From NCBI RefSeq assembly GCF_000336695.1, contig NZ_AOMC01000135.1, positions 29,646-84,258 on the forward strand: DNA of 54,613 bases, read 5' to 3'. This document shows, one piece after another, positions 41,550 to 50,372 of this stretch. Within the stretch, counting starts at the first letter, position 1. Each line of letters starts with the position of its first letter. Position numbers and translations under genes: made by a program. A model generated the notes under the pieces. It was not told where the DNA came from. It saw nothing but the letters and a program-made list of their open reading frames with translations, and did no database searches. Source of the DNA: Halococcus morrhuae DSM 1307 (lineage in GTDB: Archaea; Halobacteriota; Halobacteria; Halobacteriales; Halococcaceae).

Positions 41550-42827
41550 ATGCAGGACGCCCGCCACGCCGATCTCGTCGAACTGCGCCGCGACCTCCAC
41601 CGCCACCCGGAACCCGCATGGCGGGAGTTCTACACCACGAGCCGCATCGTCGAGGAATGCGAGCGCATCGGCGTCGACGAACTCCACGTCGGCCCGGACG
41701 CCCTCGCCGACGGCGATCGCACGGCCGTACCCGACGACGCCGAACTCCAGCAATGGTACGATCGCGCCCGCGAGGCCGGCGCACGTGAGGACCTGCTCGA
41801 CCAACTGAAGGGTGGCTACACCGGCGCGGTGGCGGTGCTCGAACGTGGCGAGGGTCCCACCGTCGCACTCCGGGTCGACATCGACGGCTTGCCGCGCGAG
41901 GAATCGGAAAGCGAGGAACACACACCGGTCAGGGAAGGGTTTCGCTCCGAGACGGGCGCGATGCACGCCTGTGGGCACGACGCGCACGCAACCATCGGCA
42001 TCGGGGTGCTCGAAACAATTGCCGAAAGTGACTTCCAGGGCACGTTCAAGCTGCTGTTCCAGCCCGGCGAGGAGATGGTCGCCGGCGGGAAGCCGATGGC
42101 CGACAGCGGCCATCTCGACGACGTGGACTACCTTTTAGCTGTGCACGTCGGCCTCGACCACCCGACGGGCGAGGTCGTTGCGGGCATCGACGATTTTCTC
42201 GCGGTCCATCACTTTCGTGCCGATTTCTCGGGTGCACCCGCTCACGCCGGCAACGAGCCGAATGCGGGCGACAACGCGGTCCAGGCGATGGCGACCGCGG
42301 TTCAAAATCTCTACGCGATCCCGCGCCACGGCGACGGCCCCACGAGAGTGAACGCAGGGATGGTCGGCGGCGGCAGCGCGACGAACATCGTCCCCGAAGA
42401 GGCGTTCATCGAGGGCGAAGTCAGGGGCCAGAGCACGGAGCTGATGGAGTACACCCGCGAGCACGCCGAACGAATCCTCGACAACGCCGCCGCGATGCAC
42501 GGCTGTTCGCTCTCGCTCTCGACCGTGGGTGGCGCACCGAGCGCCGAAAGCGACGGCGCGCTCGTCGATATCATTCACGAGATCACTACGGGAATGGCGA
42601 GCGTCGAGACGGCGACCGAACGCGACGCGCTCGGTGGCAGCGAGGACGCGACCTATCTCATGCGCGAAGTCCAAGAGAACGGCGGGCTGGCGGCCTACGT
42701 CTGCGTCGGCACCGATCATCCAGGTGGCCATCACACCGCGACCTTCGACGTCGACGAGAAATCGATCGCTATCGGTGTCAACACACTTACTGATTCGATC
42801 CACGAGATCGCCGAGCGACGACCGTAG
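41550..42827 (+). CDS. M20 family amidohydrolase/peptidase
   Basis: 425 residues of the M20D subfamily (aminobenzoyl-glutamate/hippurate/indole-acetyl-amino-acid hydrolases). ELRRDLHRHPEPAWREF starts it, VALRVDIDGLP is the strand before the metal site, and HACGHDAHATIG (about 138-149) holds metal-binding His/Cys. QPGEEMVAGGK and GAPAHAGNEPNAG complete the active site and dimerisation domain. It hydrolyses the amide of an N-acyl amino acid or similar; the true substrate is unknown. Confidence 0.92.
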   Translation: MQDARHADLVELRRDLHRHPEPAWREFYTTSRIVEECERIGVDELHVGPDALADGDRTAVPDDAELQQWYDRAREAGAREDLLDQLKGGYTGAVAVLERGEGPTVALRVDIDGLPREESESEEHTPVREGFRSETGAMHACGHDAHATIGIGVLETIAESDFQGTFKLLFQPGEEMVAGGKPMADSGHLDDVDYLLAVHVGLDHPTGEVVAGIDDFLAVHHFRADFSGAPAHAGNEPNAGDNAVQAMATAVQNLYAIPRHGDGPTRVNAGMVGGGSATNIVPEEAFIEGEVRGQSTELMEYTREHAERILDNAAAMHGCSLSLSTVGGAPSAESDGALVDIIHEITTGMASVETATERDALGGSEDATYLMREVQENGGLAAYVCVGTDHPGGHHTATFDVDEKSIAIGVNTLTDSIHEIAERRP

Positions 42828-42867
42828 CTCCGCGATTTCTGACGATGGCCGGTGTGAACGCCAGCAG

Positions 42868-45282
42868 TCAGTTCGACTGCGGTCGGGGCTGTACCTGCGG
42901 GCGCTCGCTGGACGGTATCGATCGTTCGGCATCGTCCAGAAGCCGACGTTTGGAGTTGTAGACGACGATGAGGCTGCTGACGGCCATCATGAGGGCGGCA
43001 AGCAGCGGCGTGATGACGCCCGCGATCGCGAGCGGGATCGCCACCGCGTTGTACGCGCCCGCCCAGAGCAGGTTCTGTTTGATGCGCCCGCGCGTCGCCA
43101 TCGCCAGCGAGAACAGTTCGGGCACGGCTTCGAGGCGGTCGTCCATCACGACGGCGTCGGCCGCCTCGATGGCGATCTCGGTGCCGCTCGCGACGGCGAT
43201 GCCGAGATCCGCGCTCGCGAGCGCCGGCGCGTCGTTCGTCCCGTCGCCGACCATCGTCGTCGTCCCGCGCTCGCGCAGGCCGCGGACGATCGCACCCTTC
43301 GACTCGGGGCGCACGCCCGAAAACACCTGGTCGACATCGGGATGGCTCGCGAAGGTGCCGGTCATCCGCTCGTCGTCACCGGTCAGCACGACGATCTCGC
43401 GGTCGGCCGCCGCGAGGTCCGAAACGACGTCGGCCCAGCCCTCGCGGGGGGTGTCGCGGACCGTCACGAGCCCACGTATCTCTCCATCCCACGCGATCGC
43501 GGTCGGATGGGTTCCCGACTCGTAGGCTTCGGTGACGGCCTCCTCGATTTCCTCGGGCATCGTCCACTCGTCGCCGAACGAATCGGGATGGCCGACGACC
43601 ACACGGGTATCGTCGACGAGTGCTGAGACGGTGCGATCGTCACGCTCGAAGGCGGAGACCGAGCGGGTGGTCGGCGGTGCGGCCGCGTCGATGGCGGCGG
43701 CGATCGGATGGCTCGACCGGCGCTCGACGGCGGCGGCCATCGCGAGCACCTCGTCCTCATTTTCGCCAACGACGTCGGCGAGTTCCATCTCTCCCGTGGT
43801 GAGCGTGCCAGTTTTATCGAAGACGACGATATCCGAGTCGTCGACGCGTTCGAGCACGGTCTCGTTGAGCACGAGCACGCGGTCGTCGGCGGCGTCGCGG
43901 GTGGCCGCCGCGAGCGCGAGCGGCGTGGCGATGCCGAGCGAGCACGGACAGGAGATCACAAGTACCGAAACGCCGGCCAACATGGCCGTGCTCACGTCGT
44001 TGCCGAGTGCGAGCCAGCCGACGGCCGTGAGCGCGGCGATCGAGACCACGAGCGGGACGAACACGACCGCGAAACGGTTGACGAGGCGCTGAACGCCCGA
44101 ATCCGAACTCTTGACGCTCCAGAGCAGTTCGACGAGCCGGTCGATCGTGCTCGTGGCGTCCGGCCCGACTTCGACGACGATCGCGCTGTCGGTGAGCACC
44201 GATCCGCCCAGCACGTCGTCGCCGTCGGATTTGCGCTGCGGGACCGACTCGCCGGTGACGAGCGCCTCGTCGATGGCTGCAGTTCCTTCGACGATGGTTC
44301 CGTCGACCGGGATGCGCTCGCCGGGCTTGACGAGCAGGTGATCGCCCGGCTCGCAGGCGTCGATGTCGATCGTTTCGGTGGTGTCGCCGACCATTCGGCG
44401 TGCCTCGCTCGCGCGCGAATCGGTGAGTTCGGTCCGGTTGCCGAGCGCGGCGCGCTTGACGCGTGATTCGATGTGGTTGCCGATCGTGACGACGACGAGC
44501 ACCATCACCGCGACGTCGAAGTACGGGTCGCGCCCGCCGGCGAGCAAGGTCACCAGCGAGTAGCCGTAGGCCGCAAGCACGGCGATGGCGATGAGCACGT
44601 CCATGTTCGGTCGGCCGACGCGCAGGCTCACGTAGGCCCCGCGGAAGATCGGATAGCCGAGTCCGATCAGGATCAGCGTGCTCCAGACCGCGAGCGGGCC
44701 GAACACCATCGTCTCGATGGTTCCTCCGTAGAGGAAGCTCTCGGGGTAGATGCCGAGATAGACGGGATAGATGAACAGGATGTACGGGACCAGCACGGGC
44801 ATCATCACCACTGCGGCGAGAATGGCTCGATATTTTCCGAATTCGACGCGCGAACGCAGCGAGTCGTCCTCCTCGTCGGGCCCGCTCGCACGATAGCCGA
44901 GGCGACTCACCGCCTCCGCGAGCGCGTCGCGGTCGGTTTCGTCGGGATCGTAGACGATCCGCAGCATCTCGGTCGCGTAGCTCGCGCGCGCCTCGTGGAC
45001 GCCCGACTCCTCCTCGGCGAGCAGTTCGATGAACCCCTCGCAGGTCTGGCAGTGCATCCCGTCGACTGAGAGATAGGCCGTCTCCGCGCCATCGGGAACC
45101 GAGAGTTCGGGGTCCTCGTCGGTGGCGCGCTCGCGGATGGCCGTGATCGAGAGCTCGGTCTCCTCGTCTTCGTCGACGAGACGGGCGACTTCGAGACAGC
45201 CACGACAGCAAAAGTCGCCGTCAACGTCCGGATCGGTGATCGGCTCCTCGACGGGGAGTTCACAGAGCGTACACGCCGCCAT
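42868..45282 (-). CDS. Copper-translocating P1B-type ATPase
   Basis: 804 residues. A Cys-rich N terminus (CTLCELPVEEPI...CCRGCLEV) and an HMA domain with GMHCQTCEG (near 76) precede eight membrane helices; CPC is in SCPCSLGIATP near 446, the phosphorylated Asp in DKTGTLTTGE near 488, the HP motif in RRSSHPIAA and the hinge GDGTNDAPAL near 678. This is the CopA/FixI (CcoI) type with an N-terminal domain typical of ATPases supplying copper to cytochrome oxidases. Directly abuts the TauE/SafE-like gene upstream. Confidence 0.93.
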   Translation of the reverse strand: MAACTLCELPVEEPITDPDVDGDFCCRGCLEVARLVDEDEETELSITAIRERATDEDPELSVPDGAETAYLSVDGMHCQTCEGFIELLAEEESGVHEARASYATEMLRIVYDPDETDRDALAEAVSRLGYRASGPDEEDDSLRSRVEFGKYRAILAAVVMMPVLVPYILFIYPVYLGIYPESFLYGGTIETMVFGPLAVWSTLILIGLGYPIFRGAYVSLRVGRPNMDVLIAIAVLAAYGYSLVTLLAGGRDPYFDVAVMVLVVVTIGNHIESRVKRAALGNRTELTDSRASEARRMVGDTTETIDIDACEPGDHLLVKPGERIPVDGTIVEGTAAIDEALVTGESVPQRKSDGDDVLGGSVLTDSAIVVEVGPDATSTIDRLVELLWSVKSSDSGVQRLVNRFAVVFVPLVVSIAALTAVGWLALGNDVSTAMLAGVSVLVISCPCSLGIATPLALAAATRDAADDRVLVLNETVLERVDDSDIVVFDKTGTLTTGEMELADVVGENEDEVLAMAAAVERRSSHPIAAAIDAAAPPTTRSVSAFERDDRTVSALVDDTRVVVGHPDSFGDEWTMPEEIEEAVTEAYESGTHPTAIAWDGEIRGLVTVRDTPREGWADVVSDLAAADREIVVLTGDDERMTGTFASHPDVDQVFSGVRPESKGAIVRGLRERGTTTMVGDGTNDAPALASADLGIAVASGTEIAIEAADAVVMDDRLEAVPELFSLAMATRGRIKQNLLWAGAYNAVAIPLAIAGVITPLLAALMMAVSSLIVVYNSKRRLLDDAERSIPSSERPQVQPRPQSN

Positions 45283-46128
45283 TCAGGCGCTCCCACCCGG
45301 TCCGAGCGGCTGGTAATAGGGGATCTCCGGCAGCGGGAGGGTGATGCCGAAACGCATGAAACCCATCGCCAGCAGTACGTAACCGAGCCCGATAAACAGT
45401 ACGCCGAGCCCGTAGTGGACGACCTGTCGCTGGCGCGCGCTCACCGACTGGATGACCGTCCCGTAAAGAAAGACGCTCGGAATCGTCCCGAGACCGAGCG
45501 CGCCGAGCGAGAGGAGTCCGTGAAGGGGCGAGCCCTGTGCGAACGCGTAGAGGAAGGCGGGATAGAGCAGCATGCACGGGAGGAGGCCGTGGAGCGCGCC
45601 CAGACCCATGATCCCGACGCCGTTGACCCAGCGGTCGATGCGCGTCGAGATGGCCGTGTAGCTCCGAGCGAACAGCGAACCGATCCCCGTGCCGGCGACG
45701 ATCCCCTCGACCGTGCCCTGTTGATAGCCCACGAGCCGTGTCGCACCCATCACGACGATCGCACCACCCATCACGATACCGATCGCACCCTGAATCGGGC
45801 CGAGAACGCCCGCGAGTTCTACCGTGCCGTAGAGAAGCGCGCCGGCGAGTCCGAAGATCCCGCCGATGAGCGCGTAGCTGATCGTGCGCCCGAGGTTGAA
45901 CAGTGCGTGCTGGCGCACTTCGTAGAGCGTGAGCGCGCCCGACCAGCGGTCGTCGGTCTCCATGCGCTCGGCGTAGGTCGCGACCAGCGGTCCGCACATC
46001 CCGATACAGTGTGCGCCGCCGAACAGTCCGATGAGGAAGAACACCGCCAGCCCGTAACCACCCGTCGCAGTTCCCGAGAGCTGACCGGAAATCCCCGTCC
46101 CGACGGCTGCGAGCGGGCTGGCAACCAT
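45283..46128 (-). CDS. TauE/SafE-like (UreH_2) membrane protein next to the Cu-ATPase
   Basis: 281 residues with about six hydrophobic segments. GGAHCIGMCGPLVATYAERM is the signature of the UreH_2/DsbD_2-like group (core HCIGMCGP), and a second repeat has HGLLPCMLLYPAFLYA. Such proteins stand next to CcoI/FixI ATPases and are linked to cbb3-oxidase copper insertion; here the stop is immediately followed by the ATPase start. ATG 46128 (MVASPLAAVGTG) is taken; the frame upstream lacks a promoter signal. Confidence 0.85.
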   Translation of the reverse strand: MVASPLAAVGTGISGQLSGTATGGYGLAVFFLIGLFGGAHCIGMCGPLVATYAERMETDDRWSGALTLYEVRQHALFNLGRTISYALIGGIFGLAGALLYGTVELAGVLGPIQGAIGIVMGGAIVVMGATRLVGYQQGTVEGIVAGTGIGSLFARSYTAISTRIDRWVNGVGIMGLGALHGLLPCMLLYPAFLYAFAQGSPLHGLLSLGALGLGTIPSVFLYGTVIQSVSARQRQVVHYGLGVLFIGLGYVLLAMGFMRFGITLPLPEIPYYQPLGPGGSA

Positions 46129-46240
46129 TGCAGTCGCTACGGCACGGTCGACGTAATGGGTTCTGGTTCGATGCTCGAACCGCAACCGCGAACGTGAGTT
46201 TCGGCGACTCCAGCCGCCCGGCAGTGGCCGCGGTGCGGTG

Positions 46241-46487
46241 GCGGTGCCTGGCGGATGAAGGGCGAGGCGCATGGTGTGAGCGAAGCGAACACCGCGACCG
46301 TAGGGAGCGCGTCGAGGGCTTCGGCGGTGCTGTGCGGTACGGTTTGCGGAGGACAAAGTGTCCGCACGAGCGTAGCGAGTGCGGTTCACCGCTCGCGCGG
46401 TTTGCGAGCGGGAGTTTTTAGCGTAGCTTTTTGCAAGCGGGGGTCAAGCGAGCGAAGCGAGCGCGACCCCCCGCAGTAAAAAGGTAC
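46241..46487. repeat. Intergenic structured repeat, copy B
   Basis: A 247-bp element in the 358-bp gap between the TauE-like gene and cdc48, ending at the cdc48 stop. It matches copy A in GCGGTGCCTGGCGGATGAAG, in the TTTTTAGCGTAGCTTTTTGC block (46415-46434) and in CGCAGTAAAAAGGTAC. Its hairpins at 46362-46367/46379-46384 (CCGCAC/GTGCGG) and 46439-46445/46465-46471 (GGGGGTC/GACCCCC) occupy the same places as those of copy A but with different paired bases. Loops carry GAGCGAAGCGAG. The gap outside the repeat (46129-46240) shows nothing recognisable. Confidence 0.8.
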
Positions 46488-48757
46488 TACTGGAAGGTGC
46501 GACCGACCTCGCGCTCCTCGGTGGCGGGTTCGCCGGTGTCGAAGCGGTCCTCGATCTCCTCGTAGCGCTCCTTGGTTTCGGCGGTGACGCTCGGGGTGAC
46601 GTCGTCGAGCGCCTGATCGAAGTGCTCGTCCTCGATGCGGACGTTGCCGACGCTGCCGTCGAGATCCTCGGGATCCACAGTCTGGATGAGCTCGCGGGTC
46701 GCGGCCATCGCGGCCTCGCGGGTGACGGCTTCGATGTCCGCGCCGACGTAGCCCTCCGTCCGCCGGGCGAGGTCGGCGAGATCAACGTCGTCGGCGAGCG
46801 GTTTGTCGCGCGTGTGGACCTCGAAGATCGCCTCGCGGGCGTCCTCGTCGGGCACCGGAACGTGGACGTGTCTGTCGAGCCGACCCGGGCGCAGCAGTGC
46901 GCTGTCGATCAGGTCCGGTCGGTTCGAGGTGGCGATCACCACGACGTCCTCCAGTTCTTCGAGCCCGTCGAGCTCCGTGAGGAGCTGGGAGACGACGCGT
47001 TCGCCGACGCCGGAGTCGCCCATGTTGCGGCCGCGCTCGCCGGCGATCGCGTCGATTTCGTCGAAGAAGATCACCGTGGGAGCGTTCTCGCGCGCCTTGG
47101 AGAACACTTCACGGACGCCCTTCTCCGACTCACCGACGAATTTGTTGAGCAGCTCGGGCCCCTTGATCGAGATGAAGTTCGACTGGGCCTCGTTGGCGAT
47201 GGCTTTGGCGAGCAGGGTCTTGCCGGTGCCCGGCGGGCCGTACATCATCACGCCCTTGGCGGCGTTCATGTCCATCGCCTCGAACACCTCGGGGTAGTCG
47301 AGCGGCCACTGGACGGTTTCGCGGAGGCGCTCTTTGGTATCGTCGAGACCGCCGACGCTCTCCCAGGTGACGTCCGGCACCTCGACGAAGACCTCGCGGA
47401 GCGCGCTCGGCTCGATGCCCTTGAGTGCGCTCTTGAGGTCGTCGCGAGTGACCTGCAGCGATTCGAGCACTTCGGCGTCGATCTCCTCTTCGTCCAGATC
47501 GAGTTCGGGCCGGATCCGCCGCAGTGCGTTCATCGCCGACTCCTTGGCGAGGCTTTCGATGTCCGAGCCGACGAACCCGTGGGTACTCTCGGCGTAGGTG
47601 TCGAGATCGATACCGTCGGCCAGCGGCATCCCGCGCGTGTGAACCTGCAGGATTTCTTTCCTGCCCTCCTTGTCGGGCACGCCGATCTCGATCTCGCGGT
47701 CGAAGCGGCCGCCACGGCGCAGCGCGGGGTCGATCGCGTCGACACGGTTGGTCGCGGCGATCACCGTCACCTGGCCGCGCTCTTCGAGCCCGTCCATCAG
47801 GCTGAGGAGCTGGGCCACGACGCGGCGCTCGACGTCGCCGGAGGTCTCGTCGCGTTTGGGCGCGATCGAGTCGATCTCGTCGATGAAGACGATCGCCGGC
47901 TCGTTCTCCTCGGCGTTGTCGAACATCTCGCGGAGCTGTTCCTCGCTTTCACCGTAGTATTTCGACATGATCTCGGGGCCCGAGATCGTCTCGAAGTGGG
48001 CGTCGATCTCGTTGGCGACCGCTTTGGCGATCAGCGTCTTGCCGGTGCCGGGCGGGCCGTGGAGCAGCACGCCCTTCGGCGGTTCGATGCCCAACTGCTG
48101 GAACAGCTCGGGGTGGCGCATCGGCAGCTCGATCATCTCGCGGACCTGTTCGAGCTCGCGGTCCAGTCCGCCGATGTCCTCGTAGGTCACCGATGGGGTG
48201 GTGGCGCTGTCGCCGCCATCGCCAGCGTCGGAGACGATCTCCTCGGCTGGTTTCTCGCTGATCTCGATGTCGGTGTTCTCGGCGACGATCACCGTGCCGT
48301 CGGGGTTCGTTTCGGCGATCCTGAGGGGGATGCGCTGGCCCGAACCACCAGAGAACGGCCCGAAGCCGAGCGAGAACGGGATCGTCTGACCCTGCGTGAG
48401 GGCCTGTCCCGAGAGCTTGTCTTGGACGTAGGGACCGATGTTCCCACGGATGCGGAGGTTCTGAGGCAGTGCCACCGTGACCGACTGAGCGGGCTTGACT
48501 TCGGCCTTCTCGACGCTCACGCGGTCGTCGATACCGACCTGAGCCTCGCTGCGGAGCTGGCCGTCGATGCGGATCACGCCCTGTCCCTGGTCGTCGGGGT
48601 AGCCGGGCCAGACGCGTGCGATGGCGCGACCCTCGCCGCCCTCGATCAGGATGTAGTCGCCGTTTTCGAGGTCGAGTTCGTCCATCGCCGCGCGGTCGAC
48701 CGCCGCCAGTCCGCGCCCGGCGTCCTTCTGTTTGAGCGGTTTGATCGTGAGGTTCAT
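46487..48757 (-). CDS. cdc48: CDC48/VAT AAA+ ATPase (canonical copy)
   Basis: 756 residues: N-domain ([26 protein letters not shown] to about 185), D1 with Walker [15 protein letters not shown] near 236 and [13 protein letters not shown]2 with Walker A near 507, [13 protein letters not shown] and [19 protein letters not shown]-type motifs (core [15 protein letters not shown]). It unfolds and extracts proteins for the proteasome. More conserved than the copy at 1.1-3.3 kb. ATGA overlap (4 bp) with an upstream Hsp20-like gene, so both are translated from one mRNA. Confidence 0.96.
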   Translation of the reverse strand: MNLTIKPLKQKDAGRGLAAVDRAAMDELDLENGDYILIEGGEGRAIARVWPGYPDDQGQGVIRIDGQLRSEAQVGIDDRVSVEKAEVKPAQSVTVALPQNLRIRGNIGPYVQDKLSGQALTQGQTIPFSLGFGPFSGGSGQRIPLRIAETNPDGTVIVAENTDIEISEKPAEEIVSDAGDGGDSATTPSVTYEDIGGLDRELEQVREMIELPMRHPELFQQLGIEPPKGVLLHGPPGTGKTLIAKAVANEIDAHFETISGPEIMSKYYGESEEQLREMFDNAEENEPAIVFIDEIDSIAPKRDETSGDVERRVVAQLLSLMDGLEERGQVTVIAATNRVDAIDPALRRGGRFDREIEIGVPDKEGRKEILQVHTRGMPLADGIDLDTYAESTHGFVGSDIESLAKESAMNALRRIRPELDLDEEEIDAEVLESLQVTRDDLKSALKGIEPSALREVFVEVPDVTWESVGGLDDTKERLRETVQWPLDYPEVFEAMDMNAAKGVMMYGPPGTGKTLLAKAIANEAQSNFISIKGPELLNKFVGESEKGVREVFSKARENAPTVIFFDEIDAIAGERGRNMGDSGVGERVVSQLLTELDGLEELEDVVVIATSNRPDLIDSALLRPGRLDRHVHVPVPDEDAREAIFEVHTRDKPLADDVDLADLARRTEGYVGADIEAVTREAAMAATRELIQTVDPEDLDGSVGNVRIEDEHFDQALDDVTPSVTAETKERYEEIEDRFDTGEPATEEREVGRTFQ

Positions 48758-49011
48758 TGCGTCACCTCGACGGTAAGCACGCCGTTGTTGATGGTTGCTT
48801 CGGCCGTTCCTGTCTCCGGGATCTCGAAGTCGGCCTGTTCGTCGCCGCTGACGACCATCACGGTGCCGTCGACGACGTCGACCGTCGCCTCGTCGGAGTC
48901 GGAGCCGGAGCCGGAGCCGATGTCGGCCGCGTAGACGACCGACGCGTCGTACTCGTACCGGCTCAACGCATCGCCGTCTCGGTCGTCGAACTGCTGGAGA
49001 GTTGGTGTCAT
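48754..49011 (-). CDS. Hsp20-like small protein (DUF7127 type)
   Basis: 85 residues with the tail of an alpha-crystallin-type sandwich: [35 protein letters not shown], ending in the [10 protein letters not shown] strand of Hsp20 proteins (core [12 protein letters not shown]). An acidic Gly/Ser-Asp loop ([13 protein letters not shown]) precedes it. It overlaps the unfoldase cdc48 by 4 bp, so a chaperone-unfoldase partnership is suggested. Leaderless by the TATA box. Haloarchaeal family; precise function not known. Confidence 0.75.
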   Translation of the reverse strand: MTPTLQQFDDRDGDALSRYEYDASVVYAADIGSGSGSDSDEATVDVVDGTVMVVSGDEQADFEIPETGTAEATINNGVLTVEVTQ

Positions 49012-49042
49012 CCTAACGCTGAGTTAGGGCTACTACTATATA
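49012..49042 (-). promoter_or_regulatory. Promoter of the hsp20-like/cdc48 operon with inverted repeat
   Basis: TATATA (49037-49042) is 26 bp from the ATG, making a leaderless start. Between box and start codon, CCTAAC and GTTAGG (49012-49017/49023-49028) form a 6-bp inverted repeat around GCTGA, just upstream of the predicted start site. A repressor bound there would block transcription; a heat-shock regulator is a reasonable guess. Confidence 0.55.
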
Positions 49043-49233
49043 AGTGTTTCTCGAAGTCGGCACCCCCGTACCGAGAAGGGAGACTGAACGATGGGGTTGC
49101 GGTTCAGGGTCGTTTGGGGTTCGGAACGAAAGAGGATATCGGTAGGTGGGATCCTGAAGTGGATCGGTCAGTAGAGAAGTGGCCTCGGTCGTTTTCCTAC
49201 TGCGGAGCCGCGATACTGTCTCGCAGCCGGTCG

Positions 49234-49818
49234 CTACGAGATGAACTCGTTGTTGCGCCAGTCGACACCCTTGCTCGCGGCCGGCCCCTCGGTGGGGTCC
49301 TCGACGACTTCGAGGGAGGCCGGTCGTTCCTCGCCGTCGACGATGCGGGTGGCGGTGAGATCGCCTTCGCAGGCGGTGATCGCCGTCAGGGTGCCCTTCT
49401 CGGCGATCCGGGCGATGTCCCGAAGCACCTCGAACATGGCGTACTGGACGGCGGTGTTCTGGAGGACGGTCTCCCGATCGCCCTTGAAACAGGCGTATTC
49501 GACGAGTTCGGAGGGCGGCATCTCGTCTTCCTCGCCGGGACCGCCGCCCCAGCGCGGGCCGCCGGCGGGCGGTTTCTGTTCCTCTGGTGGTTCCTCGTAG
49601 ACCCGGTTTTCGGACACGCTGGCTTTCAGCTGGGCCGTCGGCGTGTATTTACTGAGTGAGTCGTCCTCGGCGACGGCGCTGACGATGAGCGTGTTGTTCC
49701 GACGGGTGAGATCGATCGACTCGAGTTCGTCGGGGAGGGGTGGATCGTCCAGAAACTCGTGCAGGTCTTCGAGGGGCAGTTCGAGCGTCGAGTGGAGTTT
49801 GAATACACAGTCCTTCAT
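49234..49818 (-). CDS. DUF7110-type haloarchaeal protein
   Basis: 194 residues starting MKDCVFKLHSTLELPLEDLHEFLDDPPLP (core STLELPLEDLHEFLDD), a beta/alpha region, a Pro/Gly-rich linker (about 105-125, PPEEQKPPAGGPRWGGG) and a C-terminal part with ELVEYACFKGDRETVLQNTAVQYAMFEVL (core VEYACFKGDRETVLQN). I recognise the family name but not a function. The start 49818 follows a TATA-like GATATA about 50 bp up. The 222-bp gap behind it (49012-49233) holds only the promoter described above. Confidence 0.72.
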   Translation of the reverse strand: MKDCVFKLHSTLELPLEDLHEFLDDPPLPDELESIDLTRRNNTLIVSAVAEDDSLSKYTPTAQLKASVSENRVYEEPPEEQKPPAGGPRWGGGPGEEDEMPPSELVEYACFKGDRETVLQNTAVQYAMFEVLRDIARIAEKGTLTAITACEGDLTATRIVDGEERPASLEVVEDPTEGPAASKGVDWRNNEFIS

Positions 49819-49912
49819 GGTATCACCGGCAGTCGGGCGTGCTGCCGACGCTGCCCGTTCGTCGGTATATCGGTGGTCCGGACGTATATTCCCTGTCTTT
49901 CGTCCATCGCCA

Positions 49913-50257
49913 TCACTCGCCGGCCAGCGCCGGTTCGAGATCGCCCTGCTCGTCGAGTTCGGCCAGCACGTCGCTGCCACCGATGAACTCGCCGTCGACG
50001 TAGGTCTGGGGCGTCGTCGTCCAGCCGCTGTGGGCTTCGAGCGCCGTCCGATACTCGTCGATCGATTCGAGCACGTCCACCGTCTCGAACTCGTCGCGAT
50101 ACTGCGAGATCAGTCCGAGCGCGCGATCGGAGTAGCCACATTGGGGCATCAGCTCGTTGCCCTTCATGAACAAGACTACCTCGTTCTCGTCGATCGCCGC
50201 ATCGACGCGCTCGGTGACGGTCTCCTGCTCCAGTCCGCTGTCGGGTTGGAACGACAT
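49913..50257 (-). CDS. Monothiol glutaredoxin
   Basis: 114 residues: VVLFMKGNELMPQCGYSDRAL with Cys40 in CGYS (a variant of the usual CGFS), TTPQTYVDGEFIGGSDVLAEL for the glutathione/Fe-S pocket. CGFS-type glutaredoxins carry [2Fe-2S] clusters or repair them. Haloarchaea use gamma-glutamylcysteine in place of glutathione, so the thiol partner may differ. Start ATG 50257 (MSFQPDSGLEQ) preferred. Confidence 0.88.
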   Translation of the reverse strand: MSFQPDSGLEQETVTERVDAAIDENEVVLFMKGNELMPQCGYSDRALGLISQYRDEFETVDVLESIDEYRTALEAHSGWTTTPQTYVDGEFIGGSDVLAELDEQGDLEPALAGE

Positions 50258-50372
50258 GCGCTGTTTAGGGACCATTCAGTCAAATGCATTGTGCCACCGA
50301 TGTTCCCCCATCCCTCCCCGATCATCCCCATCTATTGACATCTCTGGCAGTCGGGTCAGGGAATCGGTCGGG

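Noticed and set aside
46622-48934. Long open frame antisense to cdc48 (and similar long antisense frames over etfA, fixC, gltX, paaA and others)
   Set aside because: GC-rich haloarchaeal genes keep open frames on the other strand because codon third positions avoid stops. These translations show no recognisable domains and low-complexity Arg/Asp-rich composition, whereas the sense genes have clear motifs.
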